A stretch of 64,000 bases of DNA from Dactylis glomerata (taxonomy: Eukaryota; Streptophyta; Magnoliopsida; Poales; Poaceae). Each line of letters starts with the position of its first letter. Within the stretch, counting starts at the first letter, position 1. Location of the stretch: contig QXEO01000464.1 of NCBI GenBank assembly GCA_007115705.1, forward strand, positions 8,982,317 through 9,046,316. The letters are read 5' to 3'. The notes beneath the pieces were generated by a model, which was not told the DNA's origin, did no database searches, and saw only the letters and a program-made list of their open reading frames with translations. Made by a program: the position numbers and the translations under genes. Of this stretch, positions 9,012 to 20,512 are shown piece after piece.

Positions 9012-10705
9012 TTCGCACTTTCTGCGCCTAGCTCAAAGGCGTTAAAGAAAAGCACTCTTGGGAGATAACCCATTGTTTTATTTTTCAGTTCTTTTTCTTT
9101 TATTTGGGTCTTGAAAGTTATTACTACTGTAATAACCACTCCTTATCATTTTTATTTCGTTGTTGTGCCAAGAGAAGCCTCTAATTTGAGTGAGGTAAGA
9201 TTTTGGGATGTTGCTGTCCTGAAACAGATTTCAGTGCTGCACCGTAAAAATTCGTGAAAATTCTCAGAATATCTTTTTGACCTGAGATTTCTTGTGAATA
9301 TGCCCCAGGTTATATCCAAACTTTCATTAGTTATACACTTTTTGATTTGAGCAACATAAAACCCTCTAAAAAATCGACCTTTGTCAGCTGTTCTGTTTTG
9401 ACAGATTTCTGCCACTATTTGTGTTTGCCTCTTTATCGCTTTCTTTTTGAGTTCTTTTGATCACAGAACTTTTGGGGAAGTTGCTACAGTAGTATATGCT
9501 TTATATGAGGTGGTTTTGAGTTGAAATATGAAGCAAAAAGGGTTGATTCATTATTATGCTTACACTAATGTTGCTAATATAATTGTGTTTAGTTTTGTAT
9601 GAAGGAAGTTTTCAAGTGTAGGGATTGGAGAATGATGAGATGAGTTGAAGAATGGAAAAAAGCTCTAGCTTGGGGATGCCCATGCACCCCAAGAAATATC
9701 CAAGGGGTACAAGCGTCAAAGCTTGGGGATGCCCCCGAGGCACCCCTTCTTCATCGGCAAAAATCAGGTCACCTTTCAACACTATATTTTTATTGCTTCA
9801 TGCACTATGCGTTTTTCTTGGAGCGTCTTGTCTTTAGTTTTCAGTTTTGTTTAGTTTTGTTTGCTGCAATAAATGGTTGGACCCCAACAAATTTCTTTTG
9901 GAGAAGTTGCCTTGCTTTTCATTTGCCAAGAACACTCCATTTTTCACTCTTATCGTTCAACGAGTGTTCTCTTTTTCTGCTACTGCATTTAGCTTTCGTT
10001 TTTTGCCTTGATTTTTGTTCAGATCTTCTTATATATTTATATCAAGGTGTATTTTGACCTCTGGTCCATGTTGCTTTTCATCAAAAGAATTGTTTCAAAA
10101 AGGTTCGAATGGTGTTGGAAAAGAGAAAAAAATTCTTGTAAAAAGTGGTACAAGATGGAGCTTGTGTAGACTGCGGCTTAGACTTTTGCATGTCGTGCTT
10201 GATGTTGTTTTGATAGTATGCTTAGTGATTTTTCTATATCATGACTTGTCTCAAATGACTGAGATTGCTTAATGAGCCTTTGAAAAAATCATGCGTTGTT
10301 TTTATTATTTGGAAGCATTATTTTGGTTTTCTCCTTGATGCTTTATTTGGGTTGACTTGGCGCATGCTCACATATGTTAGACTCATACAAAGTTGCCATA
10401 AGCCTCTATGATCATTTAGTTTTTGACTTTTGATGCCATCTTATGCTTCTTTTAATGTTGCTTTGTTGCTTTGCATGATTATGGCCGTTATTGCTCTCTT
10501 AGTTGGTCACTCCCAGTCTTTTGCTAGCCCTCATTTTGTACTGAGTATGAGCTCTACTCGTGCATCCAACTCCAAAAAACCAAGTTGTTCCAATGTGTCC
10601 AGCATACATACCTATTAGCAATTTGCTATTCCAAAGTACATTTGACTTGCTTTTATCTATCCTTCAAATTAAACTCTTTTTGGTGTTATGCAAAAATTGG
10701 TCCAA
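9012..10705 (+). other. Truncated 3' noncoding block of element B
   Basis: Begins after the ORF stop with the shared motif (CGCCT and AGGCG arms at 9025-9041) and aligns with the corresponding blocks of A, D and F. It contains two internal purine-tract copies (about 9667-9683 and 9718-9734, core AGCTTGGGGATGCCC). It stops near 10705, having lost about 1.2 kb that in A, D and F includes the purine tract next to the LTR. Small ORFs here are not conserved in the other copies. Confidence 0.75.
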
Positions 10706-10946
10706 TACTTGTTTTTACACCATTTGCTTAGTGTTTCGTTACACTTTGTGGCGTTTTTATGCATTTTCCGGAACTAACCTATTAACAAGATGCCACAGTG
10801 CCAGTTCCCTATTTTCTGCTATTTTTGTGTTTCAGAAAAGTTACACAAGAAATATTCTTGGAATTGGACAAAACAAAAGCCGAACATCCAGATATTAAAC
10901 GAAGCTTCCAGAAGACCAAAGAGGAGACGGAGCCGAGCCAGAGGCT

Positions 10947-11004
10947 GGTCTCACCACCAGGGGGCGCGGCCCAGGCCCTGGCCACGCCGCCCTATGGTGA
11001 GACC
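10947..11004 (+). promoter_or_regulatory. U3 palindrome upstream of TATA, element B 3' LTR
   Basis: The outer 10-bp arms (GGTCTCACCA/TGGTGAGACC) pair perfectly, then AGGG/CCCT, GGCG/CGCC and GGCC/GGCC inside, with small mismatches. TATAAA begins 34 bp downstream. Confidence 0.85.
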
Positions 11005-11147
11005 CCCCTGGTCCACCTCTGACGCTGCCCCTTTGCCTATAAAGACCCCCCGATGGGAAAAACCTAAACACCGGATCTATTTTCCAGAAACACATCGCGA
11101 TCCGCCGCCGTCATCGACCCGAGATCGGGAGGGTCCAGAAGCTCTTC

Positions 11148-11162
11148 CCGGCACCCTGCCGG
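11148..11162 (+). other. Leader hairpin conserved among Athila-like LTRs
   Basis: CCGGCACCCTGCCGG: a 6-bp perfect stem with a 3-nt loop, about 105 bp downstream of the TATA box and so probably in the RNA leader. Related copies: 5502-5516, 29761-29775, 36864-36878 and 59003-59017. Confidence 0.7.
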
Positions 11163-12316
11163 AGAGGGGAATCGCCACCGGAGGTCTTCTTCATCGCCAT
11201 GCTTGCCTTCGGCGTGATGAGTGAGTAGTCTACCTTGGACTATGGGTCCATAGCAGTAGCTAGATGGTTGTCTTCTCCACCATGTGCTTCATGTTTAGAT
11301 CTCGTGAGCTGCCTTACATGATCGAGATCACCGTTATGTAATTCTACATGTTGTGTTTGTTGGGATCCGATGAATATTGGTGTTATGATTGAGTTGATGT
11401 GCTGAATATTATCTTATGTTATCTCTATGTTGTTTATGATCTTGCATGCTCTCTGTTGTTAGTAGTTATCTTGGCCAAGTAGATACTAGTGACTCCAAGA
11501 GGGGGTATTTATGCTCGATAGTTGGGTTCATGCCTCTATTTAATCTGGGGGAGTGACAGAAACCGCTAAGGTTTTAGATATATTGTTGCCACTAGGGAGA
11601 AAATAGCATTCTTATGTCCAAGGACATATGCTTTGTTTACATTACACACTTTGCTTAAAGCAGTTATCTGTTGTTCGCAACTTAATATTCACGGGGTCCT
11701 CGGATGATTCCCCGTGGGTGGATTATTAGTCATAGATGCCGTTGGATGGCGGTCTATGTATCTTGTTGTAATGCCCAGAGTAAATCTCATAGTGATCCTC
11801 TTGACATATGCACGTTATCTTTGTTCTATCAATTGCCCAACTGTAATTTGTTTACCCAGCATGTGTTATTTATTTTATGGAGAGACACCACTAGTGAACT
11901 GTGGACCCTGGTCCAATTTCCTTTATATTGGTATCACTTGTTTACTTTACTCGCACTGTTTACTTTCTTGCATACTACTATTTCTTTCCACTCGATACGC
12001 TCATACCTTTGTTTACAGCAAACTGGTGAGATTGACAACCTCATCGTAAGTTGGGAGCAAAGTTCTTGGTTGTGTTGTGTGCAGGTTCCACGTTGCTACT
12101 AGTTGAAGACGCGCTAACAAGAATCGTAAACGGCGCCCTTGTTAGAGTGTCACGCAACTGGCAGGCATCACCTTCTTGAGTTTGGCTTTTTCCTACTGGA
12201 TTGACATACCTTGGTTTCATAACTGAGGGAAAACTTGCTGCCATATTCATCACACCTTCTCTTGGGTTTCCCAACTGGCCGGTCATTTACATCATCAACA
12301 CCGAGCCACCAACCGA

Positions 12317-14406
12317 GCAGCACTGCAAGGCCTAAGGATGGTAGGCAATAAATTGACTGCAAAAGAAGAGGAGGCACATCGCAACAAAGGAACGCATAAA
12401 TCAAGGTCACCACGCCGTCACAACGGTCCTCGGCACAGAAGTGGCAACCGATGATCTAGAACACCATCACCAAGGCGACACAAAACTCCAAAGCATGGAG
12501 GAACCCGAAGATCTAGGACCCCCACCAAAGCATATGACTATGAAGACGACGAAAAAGAGATGGGGGCATCGTGGTTTACTCACAGGGTTCACACCACGCC
12601 AGTACCCAAGGCTTTTATATTACCCCATGATCAGCAAAAATACGATGGATCTCAGGAGCCCCAGTCATGGCTCTCGGATTACCTACAGGCAGTGAAAATA
12701 TTAGGAGGAACAAAGGAAACAGCAATGCAAAGCTTGCAACTACACCTCACCAGCGCAGCAAGGTCATGGTTGAGCAAGTTATAAAAAGGAACAATTGGAA
12801 ACTGGGAAGAACTCACAAAGCAATTCACGAGTAACTTCAAGTCGACATACAAGCAGCCAGCATCGATAGAGGAAGTCAAAGCCTGCGTACAGCAACACAA
12901 TGAGACACTAAGGTCGTATATCCAAAGGTGCAGCATTATCAAAAATTCTGCAGTCGAAGTTTATGATGAAAGAGCAATAGATGCTTTCACGCTTGGATTA
13001 CGACGAGGAGACCTAGTCGAAGAAATGGGTAGAATCAAGCCGAAAACAGTATCCGATTTAATGGACATAGCGAACAGATTTGCAGATGGTGAAGATGCAT
13101 GCAACAACAAACAAACGCGATCACTAGTGGACGACAGAGGAAACAGATACGGTGGCCAAAGGAGGAGATCCCGCAATTATGACAACCACGGCTCCCACAG
13201 CCAAGTAGCCGCAGGATACAAAGATAGTACTTATCAAGGAAATGACCGCAGAAATTCGGGATACCGCAGCAGCAGAAGAGAAGATTATGGGAGCAGCAAA
13301 AGGTTTCAGACAAGAGAACCTAGAGAATACAACCCATCACCAGAGGATATGTTAAACGGACCATGCCATATACACTCCGCGTTCGTCGATGGAAAACGAG
13401 TGTCCAGACACGCAATGAAAGATTGCACAATGTTCTTGAAACTCCAGGAAACAGTAATAAGCAAACAAGCCAAAGCAAAGAGACAAGGATACGACGGGAA
13501 CACCAACAACGCACCTACAAAAGATCAACAAGTAAAAAATGGAACCTCTCAAGGTCAAGATCAGCCAAATCAGGGACACGACAATGATGAGGGATATGTC
13601 CCATCCAAAGGGCACATCACAACAATGATACAACCAGTACCAAAGTCCAACAAAGAAGAAAAGAGCATAACTCGCCAAGTTAACCCAGCAATAACATCGC
13701 CTCTAGCAACAACGGAATATTTACACTGGTCAGAACAACCCATAGAATTCAGCAGGGATGATCACCCCATAACAGTACCTTGGCCGGGAAACGTGCCTCT
13801 GGTACTCAAAGCACAAATTGGGACATACGACGTCGATAGAGTATTCATGGATGCAGGAAGCGGAATAAATCTTATATACATAAAGACTCTCCGGGCAATG
13901 CACATATCATTAGAGTTCCTGAAACCAACCGACTGTTCCTTCCACGGAATCGTCCCAGGGAGTGCTAACTATCCATTAGGTCAAATAGCACTCAATGTTT
14001 GCTTCGGGAATCGCCAAAACTACAGAAGAGAGAAGCTCGACTTTGAAGTCATGGACTGGCCATCACAATATTAGGCGATCCTCGGGCAACCCATGGTTTC
14101 GCGATTCATGGCAGTTCCTCACTATACATACCTGGTACTCAAGATGCCAGGACCCAATGGAATTATCACGGTAAAAGGATGCTTCAAACTCTCAGATTTA
14201 TGCGACAAGGAATTTCACAAGATGGCCCAAAATTTTGGCACGATGGCTAACTACGGAGAACCCAAAGACAAGGCAAAAAGCGCGACTATAGGAGTTGCAC
14301 AACAACTCGAAGGACATCCAGCAGCGCCAGAAGTGAAGAAACTGCGGGTACAGCCGTCAGACCCAGGGGAAGCTACAGGAGAAAAGGGAAAGACCTCGGC
14401 AACATA
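12317..14406 (+). pseudogene. Tat-type gag and protease-like region (element T)
   Basis: Continues the T gag beyond element B. In order: a basic Ser/Arg/His-rich spacer with a stop near 12450; a retrotransposon gag (capsid) domain about 12600-13080, with WLSDYLQAV and AARSWLSKL followed by a stop at 12782; a basic Arg/Ser/Asp-rich stretch; a His/Cys cluster near 13360 (GPCHIHSAF); and an aspartic-protease-like domain with MDAGSG about 13847-13864. A stop at 14072 is followed in frame by ILGQPMVSRFMAVPHYTYL and CDKEFHKMAQNFG, typical of the Tat protease C-terminal region. It ends at 14404-14406 with no RT. The catalytic triad is DAG instead of DTG/DSG. Several stops mean it is not translatable as it stands. 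Confidence 0.82.
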
Positions 14407-14719
14407 GGCAGCAAGTACGCAAAGTAGAGTAGAAAAACAAGGCTATTAAAGCCACAAGCTATCCTAGGGCAATGCCCTCTAGATTTAGAACACGGGTCAT
14501 TGGCCGAATCTCTTGGGACACCCCATGTATCTTACATTACAAGCATAAATAAAGATAAAGTTCCTCCTATTTGAGTTTACGTGTCTTCAATATCTCAAAC
14601 AAAATTGCGGCAAACGCACCAAACACAAGAAATGTCCTGAGAACAAAAACTTCTGGCAAAAGAACCCAAAAACGGAAACTCTCGCATTTTACATACAAAG
14701 CATATATACAACAAAAGCA
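14407..14719. other. Spacer between sense and antisense genes of element T
   Basis: AT-leaning, with no frame. Contains AATAAAGATAAAG near 14548 on the plus strand, a possible polyadenylation signal for the sense transcript. On the minus strand it would be the 3' UTR of the antisense gene, which stops at 14722-14720. Confidence 0.5.
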
Positions 14720-15826
14720 TTACAACATTGGTTGATCTGAATCATCTACTCTAAGGGGATTCAAGTAATGGTGCTCACGGAAAAACCCGGCATCCTCTCG
14801 AAGCAATCTAGCTATGATCCTCCTCGCCGGTTGAAGCATAGCATCCATATGGACTTGCAGCTTCACGCCCCCTAGGGGAAAACTTAGCGACATGGAACTA
14901 TAATTCAGCCTTGGATGCTACTTGCGTATCCATCCAAGAGCAAAATTGGCACCAGCCACTAAGTTGAGCTCTATCAGCCGATGAATTCATTGACTAGATC
15001 TGAAAACATCGAGTAGCTGCTTAAAGCTTCCCGGTGGAGGATTGCGGGGAAGCATAACGGAGTACATGGTTGTCAAGGATCTTTGACAACCATCCACAGC
15101 CTCCCCAATGTGCTGAGCACGATCCTGTAGGAGAACAACAGCACTGCGGCGTAGTGGGTCAACCCACAAAGAAGTCGCATCTTTCGATACCCTCTCCAAA
15201 GCTGCGATTCGCTCGGCAACTCAATGGTTTTCATCAGCAGGATGTAAGCAAGTACCTGGAAGGCGCAAACTCATCAAAATACAAAGACAAAAGTAGCAAC
15301 AAGAAATTCGAGCAGGTCTGCAGGAAACCTACACTTCAGCTGCTCACAAGCTAATTCGATAAAATCAACAAGGAAAGAATCACACTCCTTCAGATGCGCA
15401 ACTTGGGCCACTAAACCCGACACTTTATCCTCAAGAATGGATACCTGCTTCATCAGGCCATAAGATTTGCTGGCCTGGTCCATAGCAGTTTTCGCCTGAC
15501 GCTTCATCAAAGACAAACGACCTTCGAGGTCCGAAATCCTCGACAAGTACTCAATGCATCGGCAAGGAGAACGAGAAGTAGAAGGAATCACAGAGTGAAA
15601 CATATCAGCAGGAGGCGACCCACAACCACGATCCATCGATCCACCAGTACACTCACGCTGGAAGGCAAAAAGACAAGGGAAAACAACTCAGAAACGCAAT
15701 CAAGCACAACATTTCATAAAGGCGAAGTATTTACAAAGAGTACAAAGTTCCCTGACTGATTTTCAGGCAAAATATGAACGAGTTCGCTACATCAAAAGAA
15801 AAGAAGACTACAAGGAAAGGCTAAAT

Positions 15827-16188
15827 CTATGCCACCTCAGCAGCAGGCTCCGTGGCGGTAGAAGGTGCGGAAGAGGCAGCACCAGCGCTTGGCGGAGGCA
15901 TCGACGCACTTGCCACAGGAGTCGAAGAGGCCGGTGTGGAAGTCGAAGAAGCCGCTGATGGAGTGATAATCGACACGATGCCTGGCGCATACTTCTTCGC
16001 CTTCTCAAAGAAACCTCCGAAAGAGGTCAAGCACGAGAAGAGCTAACCTTCTCCCAATCAACCTCCTCGCCGTACGATTGAGCAAGTGCAATGGCCCCTT
16101 CTACACCTCGCTTCACCAAACGGCTCTTCATCGCCAGAATAGGATCTTCGACGGTGTCGAACGTTGCGGCAAGTTTCTTGAGGTCATC
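15827..16188 (-). pseudogene. Exon portion of the T antisense gene left of element C
   Basis: On the minus strand the coding sequence resumes at 16188 in the frame left at 24703. It reads a Leu/Lys-rich segment (DDLKKLAATFDTVEDP) and GVEGAIALAQSYGEEVDWE, stops near 16028, and continues one frame over with GGFFEKAKKYAPGIVSI and an Ala/Ser/Pro tail ending at 15827. The exact continuity across the C target site is the best evidence that both halves are one gene. Confidence 0.75.
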
Positions 16189-17946
16189 TGTAACATCCCA
16201 AGATTTTATCAAATTTTGGAGGAAATTTTTTCCTTTTGATTTGCTTATGATTGATTAAAATTCCATAGGGATTTAAAACTTTTGAGTTTATTTAAGAGAT
16301 TTGTTTGAAAACTATTTTAAACTATCTATTATTTCATGAAGAAACTTCTTTGAGAAAACTAAGTATCAAAATATTATTCTTTCTTTTATTCAAACATATG
16401 CAAACTTGCTTGCACAGGAGTGAAGAACAAAGGTGTTTTTACTAAAAGTTTATTTATCAAAACTATGATTGAGAATGGTTTCCAATTGTTATTTTATAAA
16501 GTGTTATTCTTTTATTTTCAAAAGATTTGTTCCTAAAACCCGAATTCTATTTTTCTTTATGCAAGCAAAGCTAATTGATTAATTAAAGTTTTCCTTAGAA
16601 ATCATGTTTTTCTTTTGAAAACTAGTTCCTTATTAGTTTAGAACACTGTAGTGAAGGTTAGAATATTTTATAACCTTGTTTGAATTGATTGGGATCAAAG
16701 TTGCAAAAGAATTTGAATAAATCAAAAATCAGAGAAAAGAAAAAGAAAAGAATAAAGAAAAGAGAAAGAGGGCTAGGGGGAAACGATTCGGCCCAAAGTC
16801 CATTTCGGCCTTGGCCCAGTATCGCCCCGGACCCCGAATCGGTACGCTGGCTAAATACTTTGAAAAATATGATGCTATGCTATATTCACCTTGTCAAAGT
16901 TGTTTTGTGAATAAATTAACAACTTCAACTAAAATGAACTACCTGGGTGGAGGGGTATGTGATGGAAAGTGAAGTAGGTGGGTCCTGGGGCACATGCTAG
17001 GTCATATGTGTAGCTCAGGATGCTGCTCGGGATGGCCACTCAGGATTCAAGAGATTAATAAGGCTTCCATGATTAAAGTACTTCCAGTGCAGCCTTATGA
17101 CATTATGGGCTCTATCTTGATTGAGTATGATTAAGGGTTCAACCAAGAGTATTGACATGAGGTGGTAGCAAAATACAGGGGGTACGGTCAGACTAGCTTG
17201 GTTGAATGCTTTTTCTGAAAGGTCTTGTTTCATTTTATGTATGGGCGTAAAATGAAGGATAAGGTGAAAGTGCACAACCCTTGCAAGGTGTTAAAATCTA
17301 ATCGATTAGCCGAGTCCTCATCACCGTTTCTGAATGCTTTAAAACTTGACTCGCAGCCATCAGGAGAGGCTCAGAGTCATACACTCTGAGGGGTGATGGT
17401 ATCTGTACTTCAAAAACTATGTTGAGTTTCGCCCAGAAACTACATGCCTAGCTAGTATGTAATGTATGGGAGTTATTTCAACCCTTCATAAATAAAATCT
17501 TGCTAAAAAGGTTTTGGAAAGTTATAGGATAAAATTGGCTTTCTGCAAATTAGCCTATGAGATCCACTAAGCCAGGTTTCATGTAGTTTAGTCTTTTCAC
17601 AAATGCCACAAATATGTTTCATTTGCCAGTACGTTAATGTACTGACCCCTCTGGGGCTGCATATTCAAATGTGCAGGTTTTTATTGTCGAGTAAGGAACC
17701 AGGAGTAGGATCTCGAGCTTACATTCCAACATGTCTGCCTGTGGCACTTGATGAAGATGGAGGCTCCTTGCTACTATGTTTTATGTTGTGTACTCGTAAG
17801 GTTGAAGACCTATGTAACTGGATTTACGTTATATTATTGATGCTATTGCAATGATTACTATATTTTGTACTGTGGTGCTATCTACTGATCCAGGAAATGG
17901 CACAGATACACAGGAGTTCTATATTTTGATAAGGCAGGGCGCTACA
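16189..17946 (+). repeat. 5' LTR of element C, internally deleted (1,758 bp)
   Basis: Matches 20940-24697 at a few percent divergence but lacks two internal segments. The first is the counterpart of 21601-23556 (1,956 bp, junction after 16850, CT microhomology). The second is 46 bp near 17312 (flanked by CTCA). The missing large segment contains the TATA box and transcription start region, so this LTR should be promoterless. Confidence 0.88.
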
Positions 17947-17949
17947 GAA

Positions 17950-17961
17950 TGGTATCAGAGC
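17950..17961 (+). other. tRNA-iMet primer-binding site of element C
   Basis: TGGTATCAGAGC, the classic initiator-tRNA-Met complement, 3 nt after the LTR end at 17946. Confidence 0.9.
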
Positions 17962-18270
17962 ATAGTGTTGCCTGTAGGATCGAGACCCTAGGTTTGGAAT
18001 AGACTAGGAAGCCCTAGGAATTCTTACCTCTACAAGAAAATCTTCTTTTCAGTTTTCCAAACAAAATTTATCTACTTATCTGTCTGAATCTTTCTTGTAA
18101 GACTTATCACATTCATTTGTTTCACACAACTCTTCTTTCTACTTTTAGATGCCTAACCTCACCGAATCCATCATGAAAAGACCAGTGATGATCATGACTA
18201 TTCAGTGTCACCTATTAAAGGACCAGTGATGATCATGACGCTGAAGTGTGAAACTGAGTTTCCCTAAGCA

Positions 18271-18711
18271 TTGAAGAACCTCATGTTAAGCATGGGAATG
18301 CAAGGAGAAGCAGTTTACAAAGGATTTCCCGTGATAGATGAAGGTGAAGAATATTGGTGGGTGCAACTGCACCTATACAAGAACAAGGAAGATGACCCCA
18401 ATAAGATGGGACTTTGGATGTTTACCAACTCCGAGATGCATACATCATTCCTTGACTCAGCAAGATGTGCTGCTTGGTCAGCAATAAAGGAGCTCGGAGA
18501 AAGACTCAAGTGGAGACTTCATAATACTCAGCAGGACCTCAAAGAACAAAAGGAGGACACTACTACATTGAAGGAAACCATAAGTCAACTACAAGGTGAC
18601 AAGGAAAAGCTGGTATCTGAACTTAGTATTCAAGGAGACCTCATCAAAACCAAGGATGAGCAAATTACCAATCTACTAAAGCAGTTGGACCAGAACAATG
18701 GATCTACATAA
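18271..18711 (+). CDS. Gag-like N-terminal protein of element C, 146 residues
   Basis: Open frame after a decayed leader, with an upstream in-frame stop near 18265. The N-terminal half is a compact region with GEAVYKGFPVIDEGEEYWW and VQLHLYKNK, followed by FLDSARCAAWSAIKELG. The C-terminal half, from about residue 85, is a Lys/Glu/Gln-rich coiled coil with heptad Leu/Ile (TLKETISQLQGDKEKL). I recognise this type of N-terminal module from grass repeat-encoded proteins but cannot name a domain. The zinc-knuckle region follows 280 bp downstream in another frame, consistent with a broken gag. Confidence 0.6.
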   Translation: MKNLMLSMGMQGEAVYKGFPVIDEGEEYWWVQLHLYKNKEDDPNKMGLWMFTNSEMHTSFLDSARCAAWSAIKELGERLKWRLHNTQQDLKEQKEDTTTLKETISQLQGDKEKLVSELSIQGDLIKTKDEQITNLLKQLDQNNGST

Positions 18712-18987
18712 AAGAAGCTTTAGTTGGACTTCCATTTAGGATTTATAATAATCGACAACATGTAATAAACGTTTATGGTCATACCAAATTGAGGATGATC
18801 GTACCTTTCGTGTGTTTTAGAACTAGTTTGATTGGTGTGATGAATGCTTGTTAGATGTTGTTTGCCCAGCAGATCAAGAGAATTCATCTTGCAAACAGTC
18901 TGCTATGTTGGGTCGAAATCTTCTTTAGATCCCTTCTATCTATTTCTCATCTATGCTAAGTCCTAACCTTATCCTAGACCCAAATAG

Positions 18988-19713
18988 ATGCATCCTCAAT
19001 GCCGAATCAATCACAACAGCCCTCAGATGGAGAAAGTGATACAACAAATGGTAGAAGCACATGCTAAGATGAAGCAAGTAATGACCCAGTGCATGGTCAA
19101 TAGGGATGGTAAAGAGTTACCCCCAGGAATGCAGCAAGTACTGGATGATCATTCTCGAATGGTACAAATGATGCCCCAGATTTTGGCTAATACCAAAGAC
19201 AACCTGCCCCAAAATAATCTTGGTAGCAAGGAACCAAGAGGTGAAACAGGGATAACATTCCTAGCTTGCAAGCTCTGTGGAGAAATAGGATACACGTCTA
19301 AAGGATGTTGTGAACAGTGCCCTTACTGCGATACAAGCCATCCAGTTGGAGAATGTCCCATGGCCCATGTTACATGTTTCCTATGTGATGGAATCAACCA
19401 TATACCCAACAAATGCAAGCTTTACCCCATGATACAATGAATGAATCAACGAGCCAAAGATGGATTATACCAACAATAGGAAAGGACCTCTAAAGATAGA
19501 AGACCCAAGAACAAGAAGAAGCAGGACTACAGCAAGACTTTATGCTACAATTGCAAGGAGCTAGGACATTTTGCAGATCAATGTCCAGAAAGGAACAACA
19601 AAGCAAACACACAAGGTAGTGTGAAGAAGGACCTCAGTACGATCACGTGCTACAAGTGTAAACAAAAGGGACATTATGCAGATAAATGCCCCGAGAAAAG
19701 TACTGGAGGACCT
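18988..19713 (+). pseudogene. Zinc-knuckle array (gag C-terminal part) of element C
   Basis: One frame interrupted by two stops (19438-19440 and 19477-19479). Five Cys/His clusters appear in order: CKLCGEIGYTSKGC (His replaced by Tyr), CPYCDTSHPVGEC (one residue short), CFLCDGINHIPNKC, CYNCKELGHFADQC and CYKCKQKGHYADKC. The last three fit CX2CX4HX4C. Knuckles of this type bind nucleic acid in gag nucleocapsids. Five in a row is more than the one or two usual in plant Gypsy gag. It is preceded by a Met/Gln-rich helix (MVEAHAKMKQVMTQ). Not translatable past 19437. Confidence 0.8.
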
Positions 19714-20512
19714 TAGTAAACTGGGACAAGCGGAGCATGCCGCAAGCACAAGAAGAAGACACCACAAGGGTGGCCAGTTTGGAAACAAATTGTATGCAGT
19801 TACTATTTGTAATGGATGTTGAAAGGATTACGTAAGAACAATGCTCAACTTAGTGGAATGAATTTTTATTTCCCCTTATGAAATGGCAAACCAAAGGATC
19901 TACAACTTAAGAAGTGTTGCCATGAGTTTTGTTGCAAACCCTAGCTAGGAACGATAGATTTTGTTTTTGAAAATTCAAAATTTGGATCTGGAACATTGGT
20001 TTCATATCCAAGAGCAACTTTTGTTAAAACCAGTGAGGTTGACCAAGAGTTAGAATGCGAGATGCACCAAACCAAATACATGGTAATGATTGGGTGCGAC
20101 ATGGATTGGCCCCCATGACGACTACTCATATTGTTCGCTCTTGTTATGAGGAATGGTGAATCTAGAGAGACATACCCACTAAGAAACGACGTTGTTAAGC
20201 CTTAACCCTAGGAAAATAGCATGTTATATCCTTTATAGTAGGCAAGTGCTGCCAAAATGTAGGAATACGACAAGGATGAACCCCAAGCTTTCGGTTGAAG
20301 AAAACTCGCAACGGAAGAAGTTCATCAACAAGGATAACACCACGGGAACAGAATGGTATCTCAAAGGAAGAAATCCTACTAACATGGAAGGTTACTAGAA
20401 TATGATGAAATAGACTGGTATCATAAGGAAGCAACCATAAGATGAAGAACCTCTAAGGATTATAACAAGGTAGTTGAGAGGATACCCTCACAGCTTGGTC
20501 TTCTGATTGCCC
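19714..20512 (+). other. Degenerate internal region of element C
   Basis: No frame longer than about 70 codons is convincing. Presumed decayed internal sequence between gag and the 3' LTR, with no RT, RNase H or integrase motif seen. Confidence 0.5.

Larger units (their letters stand above)
6611..12311 (+). mobile_element. Element B: pol-less Athila-like LTR retrotransposon (5.7 kb)
   Basis: Plus-strand element: LTR 6611-8241, PBS 8252-8269, one damaged copy of the unknown ORF (8420-9011), a truncated 3' noncoding region, and a 3' LTR (10706-12311) missing about its first 40-45 bp. It is flanked by ACCAA (6606-6610) and ACCGA (12312-12316), a 5-bp target duplication with one mismatch. Removing it rejoins the gag frame of T. 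Confidence 0.87.
10706..12311 (+). repeat. 3' LTR of element B, 5' edge deleted
   Basis: Lacks the terminal TGATACGTCTC and joins the noncoding block directly at TTGTTTTTACACC. The rest matches 6650-8241. It has the complete palindrome at 10947-11004, TATAAA at 11038-11043 and the leader hairpin CCGGCACCCTGCCGG at 11148-11162. Confidence 0.85.

Noticed and set aside
10706..12311. Solo LTR
   Set aside because: Internal sequence precedes it directly and a target duplication pairs it with the LTR at 6611, so it is the truncated 3' LTR of element B.
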